From: Cupriavidus numazuensis
GTDB lineage: Bacteria; Pseudomonadota; Gammaproteobacteria; Burkholderiales; Burkholderiaceae
NCBI RefSeq assembly: GCF_905397435.1
Contig: NZ_CAJPVI010000059.1
Span: forward strand, 1-57,323
Direction of reading: 5' to 3'
Length of the DNA stretch: 57,323 nt
Below, piece after piece: positions 18,074 to 28,965 of this stretch. Under the pieces are notes generated by a model. It saw only the letters and a list, made by a program, of their open reading frames with translations, was not told where the DNA came from and did not search any database. Both the position numbers and the translations under genes were made by a program. The first letter of the stretch is position 1, and every line of letters begins with the position of its first letter.

Positions 18074-18855
18074 TTCTCCACCCCTTCGAGTAGACAGAGA
18101 TGGCTCAGGTCCCCATGTGCCAGGGACAGCTCCAGCGTGCCGCATATGGGGTGACGAGCAAGGTCGCCCGCTAGCACACCGCTGACCAGCAGGACCGGCA
18201 TCAGACCGGGCAGAAGCGCAAGGTCCGAGCACAACGTGCGCACTGTGATAGGACCTGCTTCACAGCGGCGCGTGACGCGTTCGGCGAGCTCGTCCGTCAG
18301 GTAGGTGCGGACCTGATGGGTCGCTTGCTTGAGCGCCCGCGCATTCATCCGGATGGGATGCGCTGTGTTCGCCGGAAGGACCAGGGTGCGCAGGGGATAG
18401 CCGTTGGCATCCAGAATTGGCCGGGCGCGCGCGACTTTTTCCCAATAGACGTCGTCTCCCTCTGAGCTCTCAGCTTTGACCTCGACGGCGTGACGTAGCC
18501 CATCGAGCCAATCGATTCTGAAGTCGACTGTGTAGAACTTCGGGCCCTGGACATCGCGATGCTTGTGCCAGGCTGCGCGCATAGCGTCTTTCGTGAACAG
18601 CAAGCGCTGGTCAATCAGGTCGACGCAAAACGGCTGCGGCTGGAACGCCCTGATGCGTGGGTCAATCGCCAGCAGATGCGCAACGAAGCGTTCAGCATCG
18701 GACTCGACGTTGAGGTGACCGCTTGCCTTCTCGATGTATGTGCCGAGCTTTGCCTTGCCATACGTCGACGCCGTATGACGGATGCCGGTGTTGGCGGCAT
18801 CCAGGCGGCCGCGACGGCCGTAGGAGGCGGGCGTGCGGCTCACGACGCCCCCCAC
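18070..18855 (-). CDS. tnsA: Tn7-like 5'-end endonuclease
   Basis: A 261-residue TnsA-type endonuclease. The PD-(D/E)xK core is present: E51/E55 (NVESDAERF), D111 (YTVDFRIDW) and EVK at 125-127. A C-terminal winged-helix-like region follows. TnsA cuts the 5' strands at the element ends so that, with TnsB, transposition is cut-and-paste. A full tnsA distinguishes this from Tn5053-type elements that have only TniA/B/Q. The start could also be the GTG four codons inside. It is the first gene of the tnsABC-tniQ operon, and the end repeats lie 180-280 bases upstream of it. Confidence 0.9.
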   Translation of the reverse strand: MGGVVSRTPASYGRRGRLDAANTGIRHTASTYGKAKLGTYIEKASGHLNVESDAERFVAHLLAIDPRIRAFQPQPFCVDLIDQRLLFTKDAMRAAWHKHRDVQGPKFYTVDFRIDWLDGLRHAVEVKAESSEGDDVYWEKVARARPILDANGYPLRTLVLPANTAHPIRMNARALKQATHQVRTYLTDELAERVTRRCEAGPITVRTLCSDLALLPGLMPVLLVSGVLAGDLARHPICGTLELSLAHGDLSHLCLLEGVEK

Positions 18856-19033
18856 TCACCAGTGCACGGCAGCAAAGCCCCCTGGCTATGGGTGGCCGCA
18901 ACGGGCACGAGAGTTCTTACGAAGGTGGTCCAGTGCGGGAAATCTGTCGTTCGGTTCCGGTTCAGCATCATGCAGTCAATCGAGCTATCAACTACGTAGC
19001 TTACGGAAGCATTTTCTGAAAAAATAGTGTCGA

Positions 19034-19139
19034 TTTCGCAGGCGTTACACGCGAAATAGAAAACAATCGTTGATTCCAGAGACCTTTTTCGACTGAGAAT
19101 TTTTTTCGCGTTACGCGCGTGTAACGCCAGCGTTACACG
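19034..19139. repeat. GCGTTACACG palindrome cluster upstream of tnsA
   Basis: The 10-mer GCGTTACACG occurs at 19042-19051 and 19130-19139, as its reverse complement at 19118-19127, and as the variant GCGTTACGCG at 19108-19117. The two copies at 19118-19139 form a perfect inverted repeat with a 2-base spacer. The copy at 19042 is flanked by TTTCGC and GCGAAA, which also pair. This pattern suits multiple TnsB binding sites in a transposon end, or an operator for the tns operon. Confidence 0.55.
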
Positions 19140-19717
19140 TCGTCGTAGCGGCGCGGCGCGGCGCAGCAAGACCAAGCGGTGGCAATCGAGACGATATGTG
19201 TCGAACTGGGAAATGGCATCGCATGCCGGCGAGTCTGCAAAGCGAGGCGGACCTGGCATACGGCGATGGCAAACAGGGGAAAGCTCAGTGCTCAGACCAA
19301 GTTGCAGCTGGCCGCCGCCGGCACCCTGATGGCAACCAGGGCTCGCGCCTATCGCCGGACGGCAGGCGCAGCTCACGTTCCGCCGACCTCCAGCCCGCCG
19401 CGCCCTAGAGAAAATAGCCTGGTTCATCACCCGCTCCCGTGTCGTACCCTCTCACAAATAGGGCTTGACCGCTCGGGCGGGTCACAACTGCCTAAACAGG
19501 TTCATTCTCGAAACAGCACGTCGGCATTGCACCGACGCCGAACTACCGTAGTCAACGCGGGGGGAGTTTTCAAGCTAGATGAGACAACGCCTTGGATTTT
19601 CCAGCCGCACTGGTCGGCTTCCATCCGGCGCCCTACACCTCGTTTGCTTGTCCCTGAGCGAAAGGTCGCAGTGTTTCTTCCGACGACAAGCCGATTCTTA
19701 AGGAGCGATAATTCCAT
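19140..19717. other. 578-base stretch without a convincing gene
   Basis: Between the palindrome cluster and the next promoter. Open frames exist on both strands, but their products are low-complexity and lack ribosome binding sites. Base composition changes from GC-rich (around 19140-19400) to more mixed. No tRNA, terminal repeat or terminator was recognised. Confidence 0.4.
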
Positions 19718-19745
19718 TTGAAAAACATTCGTAGCATGCTACGAT
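19718..19745 (+). promoter_or_regulatory. Promoter with palindromic operator
   Basis: TTGAAA (19718-19723) and TACGAT (19740-19745), 16 bases apart, fit a sigma-70 promoter just before the DUF4258-like gene. A perfect 14-base palindrome, CGTAGCATGCTACG (19730-19743), fills the spacer and overlaps the -10, where a bound repressor would block initiation. It probably drives the whole restriction operon from 19774 to 28879. Bound protein unknown. Confidence 0.5.
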
Positions 19746-19773
19746 TGCAATCAACAAGCGGAGGTTGATTAGT

Positions 19774-20076
19774 ATGAGCTACAGCAACCCGGGATTCGAG
19801 TCCACACGTTACCGTCGCACCTCTATGTCTCGTCATGCGGACAAGCGTGCGCAGCAGCGTGGCATCGACAAAGTCGTGCTGCCTTTGCTGTTGGGATACG
19901 GCCAACGCGAGTTCGATGGCAAGGGCGGAGTCAGTTGCTTGATGACAGCCACATCGCTCAACACCCTCAGCCGCGTGGTCGGCCGCACGAAGCAGGTCGA
20001 GGCGCTGGCTGGGGTCTACGTTGTGGTTAGCACCGAGGACCATACCGTCATTACGATGGGTCACCGCCACAACTAA
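19774..20076 (+). CDS. DUF4258-like small protein
   Basis: A 100-residue protein. RHADKRAQQRGIDKVVLPLLL near the start and YVVVSTEDHTVITMGHRHN at the end resemble DUF4258, a small fold with an early helix and late beta strands that is related to RelE/BECR-type toxins. Whether it is active is not clear. GGAGG nine bases before the ATG supports this start; a TTG three codons earlier is possible. It is the first gene of the operon that continues into the HsdM-HsdS fusion 18 bases after its stop, so it may regulate or arm the restriction locus. Confidence 0.6.
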   Translation: MSYSNPGFESTRYRRTSMSRHADKRAQQRGIDKVVLPLLLGYGQREFDGKGGVSCLMTATSLNTLSRVVGRTKQVEALAGVYVVVSTEDHTVITMGHRHN

Positions 20077-20094
20077 GAAAAGAATCAGAACGCA

Positions 20095-21867
20095 ATGGCA
20101 CGAACCGAATCGCCCGCCACACGGGCCTACTTGCAACTGGTCGACCTTGCGCGACTTGACGGGGCTAGCGAAGCTCAGTTGTTCGCACTGACCTGGCTGG
20201 CCGCCGCTCGAATGGTCGCCATGCGGCAAGTCCGTGGCATTTCCAGAGTTGACCAACTCACCGAGCTGCAAGCGTGGAAGGAACTGCAAAAGGCGGGATT
20301 TCCCGTGGAAGCGTATGACCTCATTGCGGCCCAACGGTCCGCGGCGGTCGCTCATGATGTCGGTCGGCGCGCAACCGCCGCAGCCATTGTCTCCGAGTTG
20401 GAAGCGGAACTCGGGCAGCACCGTTGGGATGTCCTGCCATGCGTTACCGAGTCGGCTGGTCGGCGCGGCGAGGCTGAAGGTTTCGTGGTGTCCGAGTTGG
20501 CTTCGCTGCTGATGGACATGGTCGGCGCACCGCCAGACAGTGAGGTCTGGATTCCGTTCGACCTAAAAGGACAGTTGACCGTCGAAGCCCTGCGCCGCGG
20601 ACTGCGTGTGTATGCAGCGTCGCCATTGGCGTCTTGGCCTTTGGTCCGTCAGCTCCTGTTGACGATTGAGACGGGCCAGCTTCACCCACCAGCCGTTCGA
20701 ACCGAGGTTGAACGTGACCTTGCTGGGCGTCCGGTCGGGCGGGCGGACTATGCACTAGTGATGCCGCCCTTCGGCCTGCACGTTAAGGACAGCCGCATGT
20801 CGATGTGGGACATCACTGAAACCCGCGCTTATGAACAGTTTGCCCGGAGCGAGTCCTGGGCCCTCTTTGAGTTCGCAAACCGCATCAACATGCGGGCTGT
20901 ATTTGTAACGCCACAAGGGGTTTTGTTTGCCAAAGGGCAGGAGCAACGTCTGCGCGAATACCTGCTGAACCGGAGTAATGAAAGCACTACGGTGCAGGCT
21001 GTTATCACGCTGCCACCGGGTGTGTTTGGCGCCACAGCCATCGCTGGTGTCATTACCGTGATGGACGTTGCCGGTGAGCCCAACGCTATCTATATGGCCG
21101 ACCTGGGCAGTGGTCGCCGCTCGCTTCAAGAGGCTGGAGACATTGTCTCCGCAGGCCACGAGGTGGCGCTTGGACGGGCGCAGGCAGACAGAGCCAGACT
21201 CGTAACCCACGATGAAATTGAAGCGAAGGAGTTCAGTTTCGCCCCCTCGCGCTACCTGCGGCGCGTTGCAGACCTAGGCCAGGATGCCGTCAAGCTTGGC
21301 GACATTTGTGCAGCCGTGAGGCCGCCCGTTGCCTCCAAGGAGGCCACGCCCTTCGAAGTTGCGGAGGTGGGATTACCGGACCTGCACCAGTGGCACCCAA
21401 TCAACCACAACATCGAAAAGACCGTCTACCTGAAATCGGTGCCAAAAGATGCAACGCTGGTGCAGCCGGGGGACATCGTGATGTCTATCAAGGGCTCAGT
21501 CGGGCGAATTGCCCTGATGGGCGCGGCTGCACGGCACAGGCCAACCGTCGTGTCTCAAAGTTGCCTTGTGCTGCGCCTGGACCCGAAATGGCACGACAAG
21601 AACTTGTCGCCGGAAGTCCTTGTTATGTACCTGCGTTCCCCGCATGGCCAGGCACAGCTTGACGGTCTGCAGGTCGGTGCGGGTGTGCAGCACATTAGCC
21701 CCGGGACGCTTATGAGTGCGGTCATGGTGCCAGTGCCATCCGCACAGACCTATATGGAAATCAGGCAAGACTACGACCGGCTTTGCCACCTTGAAAACCA
21801 AGTCGCCAGCCTCGACGGAGAAATGGACGACATCTCGCAGCGACGCTGGCCAGACACATTCCCATAA
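20095..21867 (+). CDS. Degenerate HsdM-HsdS fusion (pseudo-methylase)
   Basis: A 590-residue protein with an N6-adenine methylase-like N-terminal two thirds and a type I specificity-subunit-like C-terminal third. The methylase part lacks the S-adenosylmethionine motif (no DPxxGSG; the matching place reads WIPFDLKGQL), and the catalytic NPPF/Y has become MPPFG at residues 223-227, so it is probably not a methylase. The C-terminal part keeps TRD features (LVQPGDIVMSIKGSVGRIAL, SQSCLVLRL, VLVMYLRSPHGQAQL). It lies between the DUF4258-like gene and hsdM in one operon, 57 bases before hsdM. It may be a DNA-reading regulator or inhibitor of the type I system. A paralogue lies at 29543-31225. Confidence 0.8.
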   Translation: MARTESPATRAYLQLVDLARLDGASEAQLFALTWLAAARMVAMRQVRGISRVDQLTELQAWKELQKAGFPVEAYDLIAAQRSAAVAHDVGRRATAAAIVSELEAELGQHRWDVLPCVTESAGRRGEAEGFVVSELASLLMDMVGAPPDSEVWIPFDLKGQLTVEALRRGLRVYAASPLASWPLVRQLLLTIETGQLHPPAVRTEVERDLAGRPVGRADYALVMPPFGLHVKDSRMSMWDITETRAYEQFARSESWALFEFANRINMRAVFVTPQGVLFAKGQEQRLREYLLNRSNESTTVQAVITLPPGVFGATAIAGVITVMDVAGEPNAIYMADLGSGRRSLQEAGDIVSAGHEVALGRAQADRARLVTHDEIEAKEFSFAPSRYLRRVADLGQDAVKLGDICAAVRPPVASKEATPFEVAEVGLPDLHQWHPINHNIEKTVYLKSVPKDATLVQPGDIVMSIKGSVGRIALMGAAARHRPTVVSQSCLVLRLDPKWHDKNLSPEVLVMYLRSPHGQAQLDGLQVGAGVQHISPGTLMSAVMVPVPSAQTYMEIRQDYDRLCHLENQVASLDGEMDDISQRRWPDTFP

Positions 21868-21924
21868 GCCGTTGCTCCGTTTTGCACGGCTCCAAATACA
21901 CCGCATGAACAACCGAACAACCAC

Positions 21925-23534
<1,610 letters not shown>

Positions 23535-23538
<4 letters not shown>

Positions 23539-24839
23539 TGAAGGCCGAAATGCTGGATTGCCAGAATGCGCCCACGAGTCAGCTTCCCCGAGATTGGCGC
23601 CTTTCGAAACTGTCCGACGTTGCCGACATCAATCCTGGTCGCACAAAGCCCAAGTCAGGGGACGATGAAGTGTCGTTTTTGGCCATGGGAGATGTGTCCG
23701 AAGACGGGCGGGTAATTGGTAGGCAGAGACGCAGCTATCAGGACGTGGCAAAGGGGTTCACCTCATTTGTTGAAAATGATGTCTTGGTAGCCAAGATTAC
23801 GCCATGTTTCGAGAATGGAAAGGGTGCACTCGCGACGAATCTGCTTAGCGGAATTGGTTTCGGCAGTACCGAGTTTCATGTTATCCGTGCAAAGGAGGGG
23901 CATGCCTTGCCGTCCTTCTTGCATTTGCACACGCGCGATGAGTCGTTTCGAAGAAACGGTGAGCGAAATATGGTCGGCTCCGCTGGGCAAAAGCGAGTCC
24001 CCACGGATTTTCTGCGCGAATATGAGATTGCACTGCCCCCCATTCGAGAACAACAAAAAATCGCCGCTATCCTTGCCTCGGTGGACGACAAGCTGGACGT
24101 GATTGCCCGCCAAATTGAGGCTACCCAGACCCTTAAGCACGGGTTGATGCAGACGTTGTTCAGTCGAGGTGTGGGTACTCAAGATGCCGATGGGCAATGG
24201 GTGCCGCATGCTGAGTTCAAGGATAGTGAGCTGGGTGCGATTCCTGTGAGATGGGAAGTAAAGCCACTCGGAGCCATGTCGCAAGAGAGCAGAGTAAGGA
24301 ACGCTGGCAGTCTCGACGATGCGCTACTGTGCGGAGTCCTGAAAGAACAAGGCCTGGTTCCAATGAGAGAGCGGGTTAAAGGAGCAACAACCGAGCGATG
24401 CCGAATCGTCGAATCGAATGCATTCGCCTATAACCCGATGCGTATCAACATTGGGTCTATTGCTCGCAATCCTCGTAACCACTCCGTCATGGTAAGCCCA
24501 GATTATGTTGTTTTTGCGACCAAAGCTGGGGAGCTAATGTACTCCTACCTCGACCACTTCAGGCGCTCAGATGAGTGGCAGCGATTCGTAGGTCGCTCAG
24601 GGGACGGTGGTGTGCGAATTCGAATCTATTACGACGACTTGGCTCAGTTGCGCATGAGGGTTCCCCCGCTCAAAGAGCAGGCAAGGATTGTTGACGTCCT
24701 TGATTGCGTAACGAAAAAAATAGACAACCTCACCACCAAGCATCGGGAATTTCAGATTCTCAGGCGCGGCCTGATGAGAAAACTCCTGACCGGAGAATGG
24801 CGCGTCAAGCTAGAAGACATCGAGTCGCTGGCAGCCTGA
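23535..24839 (+). CDS. hsdS: Type I restriction system specificity subunit
   Basis: A 434-residue HsdS with two target recognition domains. Each ends in the conserved helix start: LPPIREQQKIAAILASVDDKLDV (about residues 170-192) and VPPLKEQARIVDVLDCVTKKIDNL near 375-398. The GC content of the TRDs, especially the second, is visibly lower than that of hsdM and hsdR, as expected for a swapped specificity gene. The target sequence cannot be read from this. The start at 23535 overlaps the hsdM stop; the next ATG, at 23538, is equally possible. Confidence 0.93.
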
Positions 24840-24874
24840 GCACACAGCACCGTAAAAGAATAAGGAATGCAGAC

Positions 24875-27800
24875 ATGGGCAACGCAGAAAAGACTGGCGT
24901 CGAAACTCCAGCCATCGACTGGCTTGTCAAATTGGGTTACACCCACCTGCCAGCCAGCCAAGTCGTGGTCGAACACCGCCACCTTGCCCCGCTGCTGGAA
25001 AACATCCTCAAGCCCCGGCTGCTGGCGCTGAACCCATGGCTAGCAACTGCGCCTGGCGGCGTAGACGCCGCCCTCGTCGAATTGCACAAACGAGTCAACG
25101 ACGAGCTGCTACCCGCTAACAAGGCATTCTGGGAGCAGGTGGTGCACCGTTCGGACATCCAGGTCAAGGATGCCAATGGCAAGCCGTGCAGCGTGCGATT
25201 CTTTGACGCCGGCACGGCAGCCAAAAACGACTTCCACGTAGTCGACCAGTACGTGGGCCGCAATGCCGACGACGATGTGTTCCGCCCGGACCTGCTGCTG
25301 TTCGTCAACGGCTTGCCCATGGCCATCATCGAGTGCAAGGCCAACCACCATCGGCTAGACGAAGCACTCGGGCAGCTGGACGGCTACCGGGCTGCCTTCC
25401 CAGCCCAGTTTGTCTTCAATCAGGTCAGTGTCGGGTTGAATGGCCGCCAAGGAGTGTACGGCGCCATCTTTACGCCCCCGGCTTTCTACACCCACTACCG
25501 GCTGCAAGACTTCGAGCATGCCGAGGTGGCGGCTTTGCTGGGGGGTGAGCCGAGCGAGCAAGACCAGTTGCTGTGGGCGTTGTTCGAGCCGGCGCGCTTT
25601 CTTGAACTCATCACTCATTACGTGCTGTTCGAAACTCGCGACGGTAAGACATCTAAGAAGCTGCCGCGCTACCAGCAGTGGCGAGCCGTACGCAAAACGG
25701 TGCAGCGCCTGACCGCGCCCAAGCCACTTGGCGGCGTGGTCTGGCACACGCAGGGGAGCGGAAAATCACTCACCATGGCCCTGCTGGCTCGCTTGCTGCG
25801 TACCGAAAGCACGGGCCTGGACAACCCGACGGTGCTGGTGCTGACCGACCGGCGCGACCTCGACAAGCAAATTTTCGACACTTTCCACGCAGTGGGCATC
25901 AAGGCCATCCAGGCCGTGTCTGTCGATGGCCTGGTCAAGATGCTGTCGAACGACTATGGCAGCGTGTTCACGAGCACGGTGCAGAAGTTCCAGGAGAAGG
26001 ACGAAGCGGATGACGAGGCGGACGCATCGGCGGAACCCTCGCCGGATGACGACGAAACCCTTCTAGCGACCCGCCACCGGCGTGTACGAGAAGGCAAGAA
26101 CTTCTTCATGGTTGAAGAGCGCAATGTCAACTTTGGCCAGTACGATGCAGATGGAGTTCCGCTTTCGCCCAAATGGGAAGAACTAGGCCGCGAGAGGGTG
26201 AACTTCCGCGTGCTGAGTACCAAGCCAAATTTCTATGTACTGGTGGATGAAGCCCATCGCAGCCAGTACGACTTTCTGGCCGCCTTTATGCGGGCCAGTC
26301 TGCCAAGCGCCAAGTTCATTGCTTTTACCGGCACGCCGCTGCTGAACGACGACAAACACACTCTGGCCGAATTTGGCGGAGGTGAGTATATCGACGAGTA
26401 CCGGCTGCACGAGGCCGTGGCCGACGGGGCCACGTTGCCCATCAAGTACCAGGACGCCTGGGTCGCACTGGCCCCCGATGGCAACCTCGACCAGGCGTTT
26501 AAAGACCAGTTCATCAACGAGTCAGAGGCGCGGCGGCATGCCTTGAAGAAGGAACTGCTCACACGCTGGCGACAAGCCGGTGACCGCATGGAAAAGGTGG
26601 CTCACCATCTGGTCGAGCACTTTCTGACCAACGTACAGGCCAAGGGCCTGAAGGGCATACTGGTGTGCGACGGGCGTGAGATGGCCGTGCGTTACAAAGA
26701 CCTGCTCGATGCCATCATGAAGGAGCGCAACAAACAGGGGCTTCCCACTTTCGAGAGCAGGGTGGTGGTATCGCTGGCCAACATCACGGCTTCTCGCACC
26801 GGTGCATCTGAGAAGGAAGCAGCCGCCGAGAAGGGTGTCGGCGCCGATACGGTACGCACCATCGAGGAGCGCGTGCGCGATGAAATCAAGGCAGGCAAGG
26901 TGCCGGTCGCGATGCCGCCTGAGCAGATTGCAAACTTCGTCAGCAAGCTGTTTGCGCTGCCCTATGGCGATGAAGCCAAGGGCAAGGATGGCAAGGTGCA
27001 CGCCAACAACGTCGGGCTCATCATTGTGTCCGACATGCTGCTCACTGGCTGGGATGCTCCGATTGTCGGCACCATGTATCTGGACAAGCCGCTTAAAGAA
27101 CACACCCTGCTGCAAGCCATCGCACGCGTGAACCGAACTATGGCCGGCAAGAACGCGGGCTACATCGTGGACTACCACGGCGTGGTGGAGCACCTGGACC
27201 ACGCCCTCAAAATCTACGGCGGCGAGGTCAAGCCTACCCAGGTATGGGAGGGCTTGGAAAGCGAGCTGCCCAAACTGCAAGCGACGCTGGAACGGATTCT
27301 CAAGCTCCTGCCTCGCAAGCATGACCCGGTCAGTCAACGTGAGGATTACAAGACCGATGCTGAAGCCTTCCTCGACCCAGCAACCCGGCTGGATAGGGTG
27401 GAAGATTTTCTGGAACTGGTCAAACAGTTCAACCGCAGCATCGACATCGTCCTGCCCGACGTGCGCGGGGTGTCATTCAAGCAGTATTTCACGCTGTTTG
27501 CTGAAATCCGCCTGATGCTGCGGGACAAACTGCCCGGCACGGCATATCGTGAGCGCATTACCAAGCTCGAATCGGTGCTCCTGCAGCAGTTGCTGGATGA
27601 ATACATCAACGCCAGCCCAGCCAAAAGCCTGCTCGGCAAAGAGGTGTCTATTCTCGATGCCTCAGACATGGACCGGCTCAAGAAACTCGCTAGCCCTGGC
27701 AGCCGGGCGCTGGTGATGAAGAACCAGCTAAAACATACCATCGAGACGGGGCGCGACAAGGACCCTGCGTTCTTCGACAAGCTGGCGGAGGAGTTGGAAA

Positions 27801-28165
27801 AGCTGCTTGAAGAAGAAAAGGCCGGCCGCATTACCCAGGTCAAGTTTCTGGAGCAGTTGGACCTGTTCGGTCAGCGCGTCAAGGAGAAAGACAATACTGG
27901 CTTTTCCAGCCCGGCCCATTCCGCCGCCTTCCACTACCTAGAATCGCATCTGTCGAGTGACGTAGCCCGGGGCGTGACGACCAAGCTGTTCGAGGATGCC
28001 GAACTCAGCCACACCATGGCGTCTGGCAACTGGAAGGCCATGCCGGACCTGCACCCCGACATCAAGAAGCGCATCAGTAGCCTGCTAGTCCCGCTGGCGG
28101 GCTGGCAGCGTGCTGTGGCGCGGGACCACGCCGGGAACCTGCTGACCATCTTGCTGAAGAACTAA
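24875..28165 (+). CDS. hsdR: Type I restriction system endonuclease/translocase
   Basis: A 1096-residue HsdR. The N-terminal nuclease core is RPDLLLFVNGLPMAIIECKA (PD-ExK, about residues 137-155). The superfamily 2 helicase motor follows, with P-loop TQGSGKS near 292-298, DEAHR near 458 and IARVNRT as motif VI. It pumps DNA and cuts at a distance when unmethylated sites are met. ATG 24875 has AAGGA nine bases upstream and starts 35 bases after hsdS; a longer frame upstream lies over hsdS and is rejected. Complete. Confidence 0.95.
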   Translation: MGNAEKTGVETPAIDWLVKLGYTHLPASQVVVEHRHLAPLLENILKPRLLALNPWLATAPGGVDAALVELHKRVNDELLPANKAFWEQVVHRSDIQVKDANGKPCSVRFFDAGTAAKNDFHVVDQYVGRNADDDVFRPDLLLFVNGLPMAIIECKANHHRLDEALGQLDGYRAAFPAQFVFNQVSVGLNGRQGVYGAIFTPPAFYTHYRLQDFEHAEVAALLGGEPSEQDQLLWALFEPARFLELITHYVLFETRDGKTSKKLPRYQQWRAVRKTVQRLTAPKPLGGVVWHTQGSGKSLTMALLARLLRTESTGLDNPTVLVLTDRRDLDKQIFDTFHAVGIKAIQAVSVDGLVKMLSNDYGSVFTSTVQKFQEKDEADDEADASAEPSPDDDETLLATRHRRVREGKNFFMVEERNVNFGQYDADGVPLSPKWEELGRERVNFRVLSTKPNFYVLVDEAHRSQYDFLAAFMRASLPSAKFIAFTGTPLLNDDKHTLAEFGGGEYIDEYRLHEAVADGATLPIKYQDAWVALAPDGNLDQAFKDQFINESEARRHALKKELLTRWRQAGDRMEKVAHHLVEHFLTNVQAKGLKGILVCDGREMAVRYKDLLDAIMKERNKQGLPTFESRVVVSLANITASRTGASEKEAAAEKGVGADTVRTIEERVRDEIKAGKVPVAMPPEQIANFVSKLFALPYGDEAKGKDGKVHANNVGLIIVSDMLLTGWDAPIVGTMYLDKPLKEHTLLQAIARVNRTMAGKNAGYIVDYHGVVEHLDHALKIYGGEVKPTQVWEGLESELPKLQATLERILKLLPRKHDPVSQREDYKTDAEAFLDPATRLDRVEDFLELVKQFNRSIDIVLPDVRGVSFKQYFTLFAEIRLMLRDKLPGTAYRERITKLESVLLQQLLDEYINASPAKSLLGKEVSILDASDMDRLKKLASPGSRALVMKNQLKHTIETGRDKDPAFFDKLAEELEKLLEEEKAGRITQVKFLEQLDLFGQRVKEKDNTGFSSPAHSAAFHYLESHLSSDVARGVTTKLFEDAELSHTMASGNWKAMPDLHPDIKKRISSLLVPLAGWQRAVARDHAGNLLTILLKN

Positions 28166-28168
28166 GCC

Positions 28169-28879
28169 ATGCCGCAGTTGCAGTACGGAGAGACGACCAT
28201 TGAGTGGCAGTTCCAGCCGGATGCAGAGCTGAAACGCCACTATGTGACGGTCGAACGTGGCCATCCGGTGTTGTTGCGCGGGCCGTGGGTGGAGGTGCCA
28301 GAGCAGGAGACGCTGGTGCGGCGGCGTGCCCGCTGGATACGCGAGAAGCTGGCGCTGGTCAACAAACCGCAGGCCGAAGACGCCATCGTGACCGGTAGCC
28401 GGCTCAAGTATTGCGGGCGCAGCTACTTCACGGAGGTCCGGCACGTGCCTGCTCTGACGACGCCGCGGCTGGCTTTTACCGCGTCACGCTTTGTGGTGGA
28501 GTGTCCGTGGGGGAGCGCTACCACGCCCGAAGCCGTGGCGCCGCTGTTGGAAGCCTTTTACCGCGAGCGCGCAGAAGAGAAACTGCTGCGACGCGTCCGC
28601 CATTGGGAACGCGAAACAGGGCTAAAAGCTGCAGGGGCCTGCATCCGGCATTTTCAAAGCCGATGGGCAAGTTGCGATGCGGCGAACGTCCTGCAGTTCC
28701 ACCCCAGGGTGATGGAACTGGCCGGCAGTGTGCAGGACTATGTCATAGTCCACGAGCTCTGCCACACCGTCGAGAAGAACCACACTAGGGCCTTCTGGAG
28801 CTTAGTCACTCAGGCCATGCCTGGCTGGCGACGAGAACACGAGGCGCTGGAGCGAGCAGCACTCGGGGATGCAATCTAG
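28169..28879 (+). CDS. YgjP/DUF45-type metallopeptidase
   Basis: A 236-residue protein with the zinc protease motif HELCH (VIVHELCHTVEKNH) and a third ligand region close behind, the YgjP-like (DUF45, M48-related) fold. It begins three bases after hsdR, so it is translated with the restriction genes. Genes of this family often follow type I hsd operons; the role there is not established, but control of HsdR amount by proteolysis is a natural idea. Complete. Confidence 0.85.
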   Translation: MPQLQYGETTIEWQFQPDAELKRHYVTVERGHPVLLRGPWVEVPEQETLVRRRARWIREKLALVNKPQAEDAIVTGSRLKYCGRSYFTEVRHVPALTTPRLAFTASRFVVECPWGSATTPEAVAPLLEAFYRERAEEKLLRRVRHWERETGLKAAGACIRHFQSRWASCDAANVLQFHPRVMELAGSVQDYVIVHELCHTVEKNHTRAFWSLVTQAMPGWRREHEALERAALGDAI

Positions 28880-28965
28880 ATGTAGGGCGAACGCGAAGCT
28901 TACTCCGTCGGTTACCGAAGCTCTTGTAGCGCTCGAACCAACGCTATTGCAGCCGCCCTGCGCCT

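Larger units (their letters stand above)
12197..19139 (-). mobile_element. Tn7-like element core (tnsABC-tniQ with two downstream genes)
   Basis: The four transposition genes are intact and each pair overlaps by four bases. The end next to tnsA probably lies within the palindrome cluster at 19034-19139. The other end was not found; it may be further left, beyond the GmrSD-like and HEPN genes or outside the window, so cargo limits are unknown. The phosphatase pair at 12197-13117 is included as likely cargo. Confidence 0.6.

Noticed and set aside
13210..18855. CRISPR-associated transposon
   Set aside because: No cas genes or repeat-spacer array are present, and the TniQ is the long TnsD-like form.
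19179..19721. 180-codon plus-strand frame upstream of the restriction operon
   Set aside because: The product is low-complexity and the frame runs into the promoter; no start signal.
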